Shown: positions 33,835 through 41,598 of the stretch, piece after piece | Layout: every line of letters begins with the position of its first letter | Position numbering within the stretch: position 1 is the first letter of the stretch | Origin: Steroidobacteraceae bacterium | GTDB lineage: Bacteria; Pseudomonadota; Gammaproteobacteria; Steroidobacterales; Steroidobacteraceae | Assembly: GCA_019634915.1 (NCBI GenBank) | Contig: JAHCAN010000010.1 | Span: forward strand, 26,040 to 90,039 | DNA length: 64,000 nucleotides | Direction: 5' to 3' | Position numbers and translations under genes: made by a program | Notes under the pieces: generated by a model | The model's database searches: none | Told to the model about the DNA's origin: nothing | What the model saw: only the letters and a program-made list of their open reading frames with translations

Positions 33835-34323
33835 ATGGCCGAAGAACTCTCCTCGTACGACATCCGGCTGCTCGAGCAGCTGCAGAAGAACGCCGAGCAG
33901 TCGACGGCGGAACTCGCCGAGAAGGTGGGGCTGTCGCAATCGCCCTGCTGGCGGCGCCTGCAACGCCTCAAGGAAGAGGGTTACATCAAGTCGCAGGTCG
34001 CGCTGCTCGACCGGGTGAAACTCGGCCACGAGCTCGTGATCTTCTCGACGTTCAAGATGCAGACGCTCAGCGAGGAGAAGCGCGCGGAGTTCCTGCGCAA
34101 GATCGAACTGATTCCCGAGATCATCGAATGCCACACGATCTTCGGCGAGATGGACGTGCTCGTGAAGGTCATCGCGCCGTCGATGAACTGGTACCAGGCC
34201 TTCATCTTCAACACGCTGATGAAGCTGCCCGGCGTCACCGACATCCGCTCCACCGTCACGCTTGCCGAAGTGAAGTACACCACGCAGGTTCCGGTGCGCG
34301 TGCGCCACGGCGGCCAGGCCTGA
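33835..34323 (+). CDS. Lrp/AsnC-family transcriptional regulator
   Basis: A 162-residue regulator: AsnC-type helix-turn-helix (LLEQLQKNAEQSTAELAEKV, LSQSPCWRRLQRLKEEGYI) and a RAM ligand-binding domain (LVIFSTFKMQ, ECHTIFGEMDVLVKVIAP, LPGVTDIRSTVTLAEVK). Lrp proteins form octamers that sense amino acids. It lies between the two divergent arms of the peptide/amino-acid locus (class V PLP operon leftward, aminotransferase operon rightward) and is the likely local regulator of both. Start ATG 33835; an upstream in-frame start is possible but lacks family similarity. Confidence 0.92.
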   Translation: MAEELSSYDIRLLEQLQKNAEQSTAELAEKVGLSQSPCWRRLQRLKEEGYIKSQVALLDRVKLGHELVIFSTFKMQTLSEEKRAEFLRKIELIPEIIECHTIFGEMDVLVKVIAPSMNWYQAFIFNTLMKLPGVTDIRSTVTLAEVKYTTQVPVRVRHGGQA

Positions 34324-34344
34324 TCGGCGCCCCCCGGGGCCCGC

Positions 34345-34406
34345 GGGGAATGTTTGTGCACTCCTGCCGCCCTGGCGGGGCGAGACCGGCAGATTTTTGC
34401 ACCCTC
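34345..34406. promoter_or_regulatory. two Lrp-type elements upstream of the aminotransferase operon
   Basis: GGGGAATGTTTGTGCACTC (34345-34363) and AGATTTTTGCACCCTC (34391-34406) carry the TTTnTGCAC core in the same direction, 64 and 21 bp before the aminotransferase ATG. The first is nearly the reverse complement of the element at 29283-29303 upstream of the TonB receptor. Confidence 0.4.
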
Positions 34407-34426
34407 ATGCCGCTAACGTGCCAGGG

Positions 34427-35593
34427 ATGAGCCCGACCCCGGAATTCCTGGCCCCCTCCTCGCCCCGCGCCACCGTACCGCCCGACCCGACCTATACGTC
34501 GTGGGCCCGGCGCGCGATCGCGGAGATGGCGACGCGCGATGGTGAATCGTTCTCGCTGTTCGAGAGCTCCGTGCCCGAACCGGAGGAGCTGCTGGCCGCG
34601 ACGATCGCGGCAGCCTTCGCACCAGGGATCCCGACGCGGTACACGAGCGCGTTCCTGAGCGGCAATCCGTACGTCGTGCGCGAGCTGCAGAAGCACTATG
34701 GCGTGGATGCCGCATCGATCCTCTGCACGACGGGCGCGAGCGGCGCGATGTCGCTCGTTTACCGGGCGCTGCTGCGGCCCGGCGATCGCATCCTCGTCGA
34801 GAACCCCGCCTTCGACCTGTTCGCCGAACTCGCCGGCGCGCAGGGCATCGCCGTCGATCGCTTCGAGCGTCGCGACGGCGACTTCGCGCTGGATCCGGCC
34901 GCCGTCGCCGCCGCGATGCGACCCCGCACGCGGCTCATCGTCTGCACCAACCTGCACAATCCTTCCGGCGCCATAGCCGGCGCAGACGTGCTGCGCGAGG
35001 TCGGCACGATCGCACGTGCGCGCGACGCGCTGGTCGTCGTGGACGAGGTCTATGGCGACTATGCCGGCGACGCGCTGGTGCCCGCGGCCACGCTCGGCGC
35101 CGAATTCCTGAGCATCAGCAGTCTGACCAAGAACTACGGCCTGAGCACGCTGCGTTGCGGCTGGGCCGTGGGCCATCCGGGGATCGTCGCGCGCGTGCGC
35201 GAAGTGTCGGACGAGCTCGAGTTCGGCGTCTCGAAGCTCGGGCACGCCGTGGCGGCCCACGTGCTCGAGGAACCCGCGCGCTGGCAGCGCTACTGGCAGG
35301 GCATGCTCGACGCGGCGCGCCCGATCATGCAGCACTACCACTCGGGCTGGGCACGCGCAGGCCTGATCGAAGGGGCGCTGCCCCGCCACGGTTGCATCAC
35401 GTTCCCGCGTCTCGTCGGCATCGACGACACGAAGGCGTTCTCCGACACGCTCGCGCGCGAACAGGCCGTGTACGTCGCACCGGGCGAATACTTCGGGCGC
35501 GCGGGCCATGTGCGCATCGGTTTCGCGCAGCCCGCGGCACGCCTTCGGCAGGCGCTCGAACGGCTCGACCACGCACTGCGGCAGCGATCATGA
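34427..35593 (+). CDS. PLP-dependent class I/II aminotransferase
   Basis: A 388-residue fold-type I enzyme: TTGASGAMSLVYRALL, PAFDLFAELA, NLHNPSGA (aspartate-aminotransferase-type NxxNPxG), VVDEVYGDYAG (Asp binding the pyridine N) and SISSLTKNYGLSTLRCGW with the PLP lysine and conserved Arg. It probably transaminates an amino acid released by the peptidases. ATG 34427 has AGGG directly upstream; the first ATG of the open frame (34397) would run into the operator. Its stop overlaps the next S10 gene by 4 bp, so it leads a five-gene operon. Confidence 0.87.
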   Translation: MSPTPEFLAPSSPRATVPPDPTYTSWARRAIAEMATRDGESFSLFESSVPEPEELLAATIAAAFAPGIPTRYTSAFLSGNPYVVRELQKHYGVDAASILCTTGASGAMSLVYRALLRPGDRILVENPAFDLFAELAGAQGIAVDRFERRDGDFALDPAAVAAAMRPRTRLIVCTNLHNPSGAIAGADVLREVGTIARARDALVVVDEVYGDYAGDALVPAATLGAEFLSISSLTKNYGLSTLRCGWAVGHPGIVARVREVSDELEFGVSKLGHAVAAHVLEEPARWQRYWQGMLDAARPIMQHYHSGWARAGLIEGALPRHGCITFPRLVGIDDTKAFSDTLAREQAVYVAPGEYFGRAGHVRIGFAQPAARLRQALERLDHALRQRS

Positions 35594-37089
35594 AAACCCG
35601 CCTGCATCTGCTCGCCGCATTGACGCTGCCCGCCCTCGCGCTGGCGCTGATGACCGCCGCGGCGCCCGCGCGCGCCGCCGGGGAGAACCCGGCGCTGCGA
35701 CAACCGCTCGCTGCCCACGCACCCGTAGTGCGGCAATTCACCGGCCGCTTCGACGGCAAGACGATCCGCTACACCTCCCGCGTCGAAGGGCTCGACATCA
35801 CCGATGCGAACGGCTGCGCGCGCATCGTCAGCTTCGCGTACACGCGCGACGACGTGAAGGATCCGGCGAAGCGGCCGGTCATGTTCCTGTTCAACGGCGG
35901 GCCGATCGCGCCTTCGCCGTGGGTGCATCTCGGCGGCCTCGGTCCCTGGCGCCTCGCCGTACCCGACGATGTCACGGCGGATCCGTCGACGTTCCGGGTC
36001 GTGCCCAATGAATACTCGCCGCTCGACGCCGTCGATCTCGTGTTCGTCGATCCGGCCTCCACCGGATGGAGCCGCGTCGCGCCCGGCACGGAACCCGGGG
36101 CGTACTACAGCGTGAAGGCCGACGCGCAGCAGTTCGTCGCGTTCATCCGCGCATGGCTTTCCGCGCACGGCCGCGAGCGCTCGCCGGTGTACATCTTCGG
36201 CGAGAGCTACGGCACGAACCGCGCGGCGGAGATCACGGGCCAGCTCGCCGACGCACCCGGCGCATTCAATCTCGCCGGCGTCTTCCTCTATGGCCAGGCC
36301 GTGAACATCCTCGAATACGCGCAGCGGCCCGCGAACATCGTCAGCTACGTCGTGTCGCTGCCCACGCTCGCCGCCACCGCCTGGTACCACGGCAAGGTCG
36401 ATCGCAAGGGCCACACGCAGGCCGGTTTCGTCGACGCCTCGCGCCGCTTCGCCGCGCACGAATACCTGCCCGCGCTGCTGGCGGGCAATCGCCTGCCGGT
36501 GCCCGAGCGCGAGCGCATCGCCGCCGGGCTCGAACGCTACAGCGGCATTCCGGCCACGTGGTATCTCGCGAACGACCTTCGCATTACGAAAGAGCAGTTC
36601 CGAGAAGAGCTTCTGCGCGGCGAGGGGCTGCTGCTCGGCCGCACCGATGCGCGCTACACCGCGAAACCCGGCCCCGAGGGCCGCGCCGCCGATCCGGCGG
36701 GCGTATTGCCGAAAGCCGTGCTCGAGCACTTCGCGGCGTATCGCCGCGAGACGCTGGGCGTGGACTGGAGCGAGCCCTACCTCAGCGACTCGCCCGTCGC
36801 GGATCTCGATGGCTGGAACTGGAGCGGCGGCGCCTCGCCCTTCGGCGACTGGCCTTACTACCAGCGCATCACGAAGATGATGGCCGTGAATCCCGCCTTC
36901 CGCATCATCGTCGGCAACGGCTGGTACGACACGATGACGACGATGGGCGCCGCCGAACTCGTCGTGACGCAGTCGGGCTGGGATCCGGCACGCACCACCT
37001 TGCGCTACTACGACGGCGGACACATGGGCTATTCGGTCGAGGCGACCGCACGCGCCATCGGCGAAGACATCCGGGAGCTCGTCAGATGA
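35590..37089 (+). CDS. S10-family serine carboxypeptidase-like enzyme, exported (copy b, altered oxyanion motif)
   Basis: A 499-residue protein with signal peptide (LTLPALALALMTAAAPARAAG), nucleophile FGESYGTNRAAE, Asp in VGNGWYDTMTT and His in YDGGHMGYS. Unlike its two paralogues the oxyanion segment reads NGGPIAPS instead of NGGPGxS, replacing the last Gly by Ile; this may shift specificity or reduce activity. ATGA overlaps on both sides tie it to the aminotransferase and the next S10 gene. Length is close to copies a (493) and c (487). Confidence 0.86.
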   Translation: MKTRLHLLAALTLPALALALMTAAAPARAAGENPALRQPLAAHAPVVRQFTGRFDGKTIRYTSRVEGLDITDANGCARIVSFAYTRDDVKDPAKRPVMFLFNGGPIAPSPWVHLGGLGPWRLAVPDDVTADPSTFRVVPNEYSPLDAVDLVFVDPASTGWSRVAPGTEPGAYYSVKADAQQFVAFIRAWLSAHGRERSPVYIFGESYGTNRAAEITGQLADAPGAFNLAGVFLYGQAVNILEYAQRPANIVSYVVSLPTLAATAWYHGKVDRKGHTQAGFVDASRRFAAHEYLPALLAGNRLPVPERERIAAGLERYSGIPATWYLANDLRITKEQFREELLRGEGLLLGRTDARYTAKPGPEGRAADPAGVLPKAVLEHFAAYRRETLGVDWSEPYLSDSPVADLDGWNWSGGASPFGDWPYYQRITKMMAVNPAFRIIVGNGWYDTMTTMGAAELVVTQSGWDPARTTLRYYDGGHMGYSVEATARAIGEDIRELVR

Positions 37090-38549
37090 AGACCTTGATC
37101 TTCTGCGCACTGCTCGCCATCAGCGGCGCCGTCCACGCCGAACCACGGCAGTACATCTCCGACCACCAGGGCGTGTTCGGCGGCCAGCAGATCCGTTACC
37201 GCGCGATCGTGCAGGAGCATCTCGTGCCGGGCGCCGACGGCAAGCCGGCCGCCAGCGTCTTCACGATGACCTACCTGCGCACCGGCCTCAAGCCCGCGCA
37301 GGGCGTGGAGCGGCCGGTGATCTTCGCGTTCAACGGCGGGCCCGGCTCGGCCGCGATCTGGCTGCACATGGGCTTCCTCGGCCCGCAGCGCGTGGACGCG
37401 GGCGAGCCCGGCAAGCCGAACACGCTGCCGCCCTTCCGTTACGTGCCGAACGATGACAGCCCGCTCGACGTCGCCGACATCGTGCTGATCGATCCGCCGG
37501 GCACCGGCTACAGCCGCATGCTCGAGGGAGCGGCCCCGCAGTTCTACGCGGTGGACAGCGACGCGCAGATGACGGTCGGACTGATCCGCGAGTGGGCGCT
37601 GCGGCACGGGCGCCTCAATTCACCGAAGTTCCTCGTGTCCGAAAGCTACGGCACGGTGCGGGCGGCGGTGGTCGCAAAGCTGCTGGCAGGCGGCCCGATG
37701 ACGACCGGGCGCATGGACGGCATCGGATTGAACGGCGTCGTGCTGCTCGGCCAGGCGATGGACTTCTCGGGTGAAGGCGGCGACCTGCGCTACCTCGCCG
37801 CACTGCCGACGATGGCGGCCACCGCCTGTCTGCACGGCAAGGGCCCGGCGTCCTGCACCAGCGCCGGCCAGGCCGACGCCGCGCGCGCCTTTGCACGCGA
37901 CACGCTGCTGCCCGCGCTCTATGCGGGCAATCGACTCGATCCCGCGACCCGCAGCAAAGTCGCCGGCGAACTGGCGGCACTGACCGGCCTCGAGCGGCAG
38001 GAGGTCCTCGACCGGAACCTGCGCGTGAGCCTCGGCGAGTACTCGAAGCTGCTGCTGCGTACCGAAGGGCGGCGCATCGGGCTCTATGACGCGCGCTACA
38101 CGCTCGCGCTCGCGGGCGCCGGCAGCGACCCGGTCGCCGACGATCCGGCGATGGGCCAGTACGTGCCCGCTTATGTCGGTGCATGGTCTGACTACGCGCG
38201 CCGCGAACTCGGCATCGATCTCGCCGAACCCTACGAGGCGATCTCGTTTCGCACCGTGAACGGACAATGGGACTACGGCTTCGGGCCCGGCGTGCCGTTC
38301 GGGCGCAATTTCGCCGCGGACCTCGCGACGGCGATGAACCACAACCCGAACCTGCGCGTGATGATCGGCACCGGCTACTACGATCTGGTCACGACGATCG
38401 GCGCCGCCGAATACACGGCCGCCCATGTGGCGATGCCGCCCGATCGCGTCGTGTTCCACGAGTACGAATCGGGCCACATGCCCTACCTCGGCGATGCGAG
38501 CCGCCGCCAGCTCGCCGCGGACATCCGCCACTTCGTCACCGGGCGCTGA
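37086..38549 (+). CDS. S10-family serine carboxypeptidase-like enzyme, exported (copy c)
   Basis: A 487-residue protein: signal peptide (TLIFCALLAISGAVHAEP), FAFNGGPGSAAIWLHMG, nucleophile VSESYGTVRAA (SESYG rather than GESYG), Asp in GTGYYDLVTT and His in YESGHMPYL. All three catalytic residues are present. It begins within the stop codon of copy b (ATGA). Having three diverged S10 enzymes in one locus suggests they trim different C-termini of a common peptide pool. Confidence 0.87.
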   Translation: MKTLIFCALLAISGAVHAEPRQYISDHQGVFGGQQIRYRAIVQEHLVPGADGKPAASVFTMTYLRTGLKPAQGVERPVIFAFNGGPGSAAIWLHMGFLGPQRVDAGEPGKPNTLPPFRYVPNDDSPLDVADIVLIDPPGTGYSRMLEGAAPQFYAVDSDAQMTVGLIREWALRHGRLNSPKFLVSESYGTVRAAVVAKLLAGGPMTTGRMDGIGLNGVVLLGQAMDFSGEGGDLRYLAALPTMAATACLHGKGPASCTSAGQADAARAFARDTLLPALYAGNRLDPATRSKVAGELAALTGLERQEVLDRNLRVSLGEYSKLLLRTEGRRIGLYDARYTLALAGAGSDPVADDPAMGQYVPAYVGAWSDYARRELGIDLAEPYEAISFRTVNGQWDYGFGPGVPFGRNFAADLATAMNHNPNLRVMIGTGYYDLVTTIGAAEYTAAHVAMPPDRVVFHEYESGHMPYLGDASRRQLAADIRHFVTGR

Positions 38550-38556
38550 GCGCGCC

Positions 38557-39537
38557 GTGGACGCCGCGCCCCGCCTCTACTCGCACGAGGACGTCGTCCG
38601 CTTCCTCGAGCCCGATGCGTGCATCGCCGCCGTGCGCGAGGCGATGGGGAACCTCACGGCCGGCGCCTTCGAGCAGCCGCTGAGAAGCATCGTGACGCTC
38701 GCGCCCGGCCGGCTGTTCGCGCAGATGCCCGGCGTCGGCCACGACGAGCTCGGCTTTGGCGCAAAGCTCGTCAGCGTCTACACGGATCCGTCGCGGCCCG
38801 GCCAATCGAGGCACCAGGGCATCGTCGTCGTGTTCGATCGCGCGAGCGGCTCGGTGCGCTGCCTCGCCGAGGCCGGCGCCATCACCGAGATCCGCACCGG
38901 CTGCGCGAGCGCCGTGGCCACCGACGCCCTCGCGCGCGAGGATGCGCGCGTGCTCGCGATCTTCGGCACCGGCGCCCAGGCGCGCTCCCATGCGATCGCG
39001 GTCACGCGCGTGCGCCCCTTCGAGCGCCTCGTGCTGTGGGGGCGCGATCCGTCGCGGCTCGAGGCCCTGAAGGCCGGGCTCGAGCCGCGGCTCGGCCTCG
39101 GGATCACGACGACCACCGACGGCCGCGAGGCGGCGCAGGCGGCCGACGTCATCTGCACGACCACGGCTGCGACGACACCGATACTGCTGCGCGAGTGGGT
39201 GCGCCCCGGCACGCATCTCAACATCGTCGGCTCGAGCCTGCTCGGCCCCGCGGAGATCGACAGCGCGCTGGTGCGCGACTCGCGCTATATCGCGGACTAT
39301 CGCCGCTCGGCGCTCGCGGCCGCCTCGGAGTTCGCGATCGCGAAACAGGCGGGCCTCGTCACGGATGCACACATCGTCGCGGAGATCGGCGAGGTGCTGC
39401 TCGGCCGCGTCGCCGGCCGCCGCCATCGCGACGAGATCACGCTCTACAAATCCCTCGGCCATATCGTCCAGGATCTGGCGGCCGCCGACTGCGTCCATCG
39501 CGCCGCAACCGCCGCCGGCCAGCGAGGCTCCCCATGA
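38557..39537 (+). CDS. ornithine cyclodeaminase/mu-crystallin family protein
   Basis: A 326-residue NAD(P)-dependent enzyme: an N-terminal substrate domain (LYSHEDVVRFLEPDACIAAV; GFGAKLVSVYTDP with the catalytic Lys) and a Rossmann domain (ARVLAIFGTGAQARSHAIA; DVICTTTAATTPIL; GTHLNIVGSSLLG). Members include ornithine cyclodeaminase, alanine dehydrogenase and imine reductases; a ketimine/amino-acid step is likely. I start at GTG 38557, 7 bp after copy c ends; the frame is open upstream but overlaps the S10 gene. It ends in an ATGA overlap with the amidohydrolase. Confidence 0.85.
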   Translation: MDAAPRLYSHEDVVRFLEPDACIAAVREAMGNLTAGAFEQPLRSIVTLAPGRLFAQMPGVGHDELGFGAKLVSVYTDPSRPGQSRHQGIVVVFDRASGSVRCLAEAGAITEIRTGCASAVATDALAREDARVLAIFGTGAQARSHAIAVTRVRPFERLVLWGRDPSRLEALKAGLEPRLGLGITTTTDGREAAQAADVICTTTAATTPILLREWVRPGTHLNIVGSSLLGPAEIDSALVRDSRYIADYRRSALAAASEFAIAKQAGLVTDAHIVAEIGEVLLGRVAGRRHRDEITLYKSLGHIVQDLAAADCVHRAATAAGQRGSP

Positions 39538-41570
39538 AATCGTCCAGGATCATTCTCGCCATCGTCGCATTCATCGCGCTGGGATCCGCCCGGGCCGCCG
39601 AGGCACCGTCGGTGCGCTACACGGTGATGGCCAATGGCGAGACCGTCGGCCGTCTCGACGTCGAGCGGCGCCGCCGCGAAATCCGCATCGACTATGCCGT
39701 GAACGACAACGGCCGCGGCCCCGCAGTGAAGGAAACGCTCTCGCTCGATGAACGCGGCGTGCCGATCGCCTGGACCATCGAGGGTCATTCGCTGATGGGC
39801 GGCGCGGTCGACGAGAAGATGAGCTTCGCCGGCGGCGTGCAGCGCTGGCACAGCCAGGCCGACCAGGGCGAGCTCAGCCTGCCCCGGGCGAAGCTCTACG
39901 TCGGCAACGACGCGAGTCCCTGGGCGCTCGGGCTCTATCTGCGCCAGGCGAAATCCTCGCCTTCCGGCGCGATCGACGTGCTGCCCGCCGGGCAGCTGAC
40001 GGCCGAACGCCTCGGCGACGTGACCGTCGGCCAGGGCGCCGCCGCGACGCCGGTGCAGGCCTGGCTCCTCGCGGGCGTCGCGCGCACGCCGCAGCTCGTG
40101 CTGCTCGACCAGGACGGCGAACTGCATGCGGTGCTCGAAGACTCGATCGTCGTGCGCGCCGGCCATGAAGGCGACTATGCGGATCTGAAGAAGCTCGCCG
40201 ACTCGCTCCTGCGCCGCCAGCTCGAGGCGATCCAGCAGCGCGTGGCCCATCGCCACGACGCCCCGGTGCGGATCCGCCGCGTGCGCGTCTTCGATCCCGT
40301 CGCAGGCCGCACTGGCGAGCCCTCGTCAGTGGTGTTCTTCCGCGGGCGGATCACGACGATCGAGCCCGAGAGCGACGCGCCGACGCCGCCCGACCAGGTC
40401 GAGATCGACGGCGAGGGCGGCACGCTCGTCGCGGGCCTGCACGACATGCACTCGCACAGCAATCTGTGGAGCGGGCTTTTCTATCTCGCCGCCGGCGTCA
40501 CCAGCGTCCGCGACATGGGCAACGAGAACGATTTCCTCGCGGGGCTCATGCAGGGCATCGATGCGGGCGTGCTCACCGGCCCGCACATCATTCCGTCCGG
40601 GTTCATCGAAGGACGCACGCCCTACTCGGCGCGGCTCGGCTTCATCCCCGACACGCTGCAGGAAGCGCTCGCCGACGTGCACTGGTATGCCGATCGCGGC
40701 TACCTGCAGATCAAGACCTACAACTCGCTGGATCCCGACTGGCTCGCACCGCTCGCCGCCGAGGCCCACGCGCTCGGCCTGCGCGCGGTGGGCCATGTGC
40801 CCGCCTTCACGACACCCGATCGCATGCTCGAGGCCGGCTACGACGAAGTCACGCACGTCAACCAGCTGATGCTCGGCTGGCTGCTGGATCCCGACGAGGA
40901 CACGCGCTCGCCGCTGCGCCTCACGGCGATGGCGCGCGCAGCGGATCTCGACCTCGCGGGCCCGCGCGTGCGGCATACGATCGACCTGATGAAATCGAAG
41001 GCGGCCGGGCTCGACACGACGATCTCGATCGTCGAACAGTTGATGCTGAGTCGCGCGGGCGCGGTACCGGAGAACGCGGCGGCCTATCTCGACCACATGC
41101 CGATCGGCTACCAGCGCTACCGCCGCCGCTCGTACGTGAACATCCGCGACGCCGCCGAGGACGCGCGCTACCGGGCCGCGTTCGACAAGGTCGTCGAGAC
41201 GATCGGCCTGCTCCACCGCGAGGGCATCGCGCTCTGGCCCGGCACCGACGACACGATCGGCTTCTCGCTGCACCGCGAGCTCGAGCTGTACGTGAAGGCA
41301 GGCCTGACGCCGGCCGAGGCGCTGCGCATCGCGACGCTCGACTGCGATCGCCATCTCGGCCGCGACCAGCTCCATGGCTCCATCGCACGCGGCAAGGCCG
41401 CCGATTTCTTCCTGGTGCCCGGCGATCCCTCGCGCGACATCACCGCGCTGCACCGGATCCGCATGGTCGTGAAGGACGGCGTGGTCTATTTCCCCGCCGA
41501 GCTCCACGCCGCGCTGGGGATCAGGCCTTTCGCCACGCCGCCGTCCGTGCGGCTGCCGTCTGCCAGGTAA
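39534..41570 (+). CDS. exported amidohydrolase with N-terminal beta domain
   Basis: A 678-residue protein: signal peptide (IILAIVAFIALGSARAAE), an N-terminal domain of about 230 residues of unknown fold (YTVMANGETVGRLDVERR), then a metal-dependent hydrolase barrel with LHDMHSHSN (HxH), IKTYNSL (carbamylated Lys), RAVGHVP and EVTHVNQ (His ligands) and WPGTDDT (Asp). Related enzymes are imidazolonepropionase- or prolidase-like peptidases that cut dipeptides or cyclic amides. It ends the operon that begins with the aminotransferase and faces the second M61-like gene. Confidence 0.83.
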   Translation: MKSSRIILAIVAFIALGSARAAEAPSVRYTVMANGETVGRLDVERRRREIRIDYAVNDNGRGPAVKETLSLDERGVPIAWTIEGHSLMGGAVDEKMSFAGGVQRWHSQADQGELSLPRAKLYVGNDASPWALGLYLRQAKSSPSGAIDVLPAGQLTAERLGDVTVGQGAAATPVQAWLLAGVARTPQLVLLDQDGELHAVLEDSIVVRAGHEGDYADLKKLADSLLRRQLEAIQQRVAHRHDAPVRIRRVRVFDPVAGRTGEPSSVVFFRGRITTIEPESDAPTPPDQVEIDGEGGTLVAGLHDMHSHSNLWSGLFYLAAGVTSVRDMGNENDFLAGLMQGIDAGVLTGPHIIPSGFIEGRTPYSARLGFIPDTLQEALADVHWYADRGYLQIKTYNSLDPDWLAPLAAEAHALGLRAVGHVPAFTTPDRMLEAGYDEVTHVNQLMLGWLLDPDEDTRSPLRLTAMARAADLDLAGPRVRHTIDLMKSKAAGLDTTISIVEQLMLSRAGAVPENAAAYLDHMPIGYQRYRRRSYVNIRDAAEDARYRAAFDKVVETIGLLHREGIALWPGTDDTIGFSLHRELELYVKAGLTPAEALRIATLDCDRHLGRDQLHGSIARGKAADFFLVPGDPSRDITALHRIRMVVKDGVVYFPAELHAALGIRPFATPPSVRLPSAR

Positions 41571-41598
41571 GCGGCGCGCGCGCCGGAATTCCCGCGTC

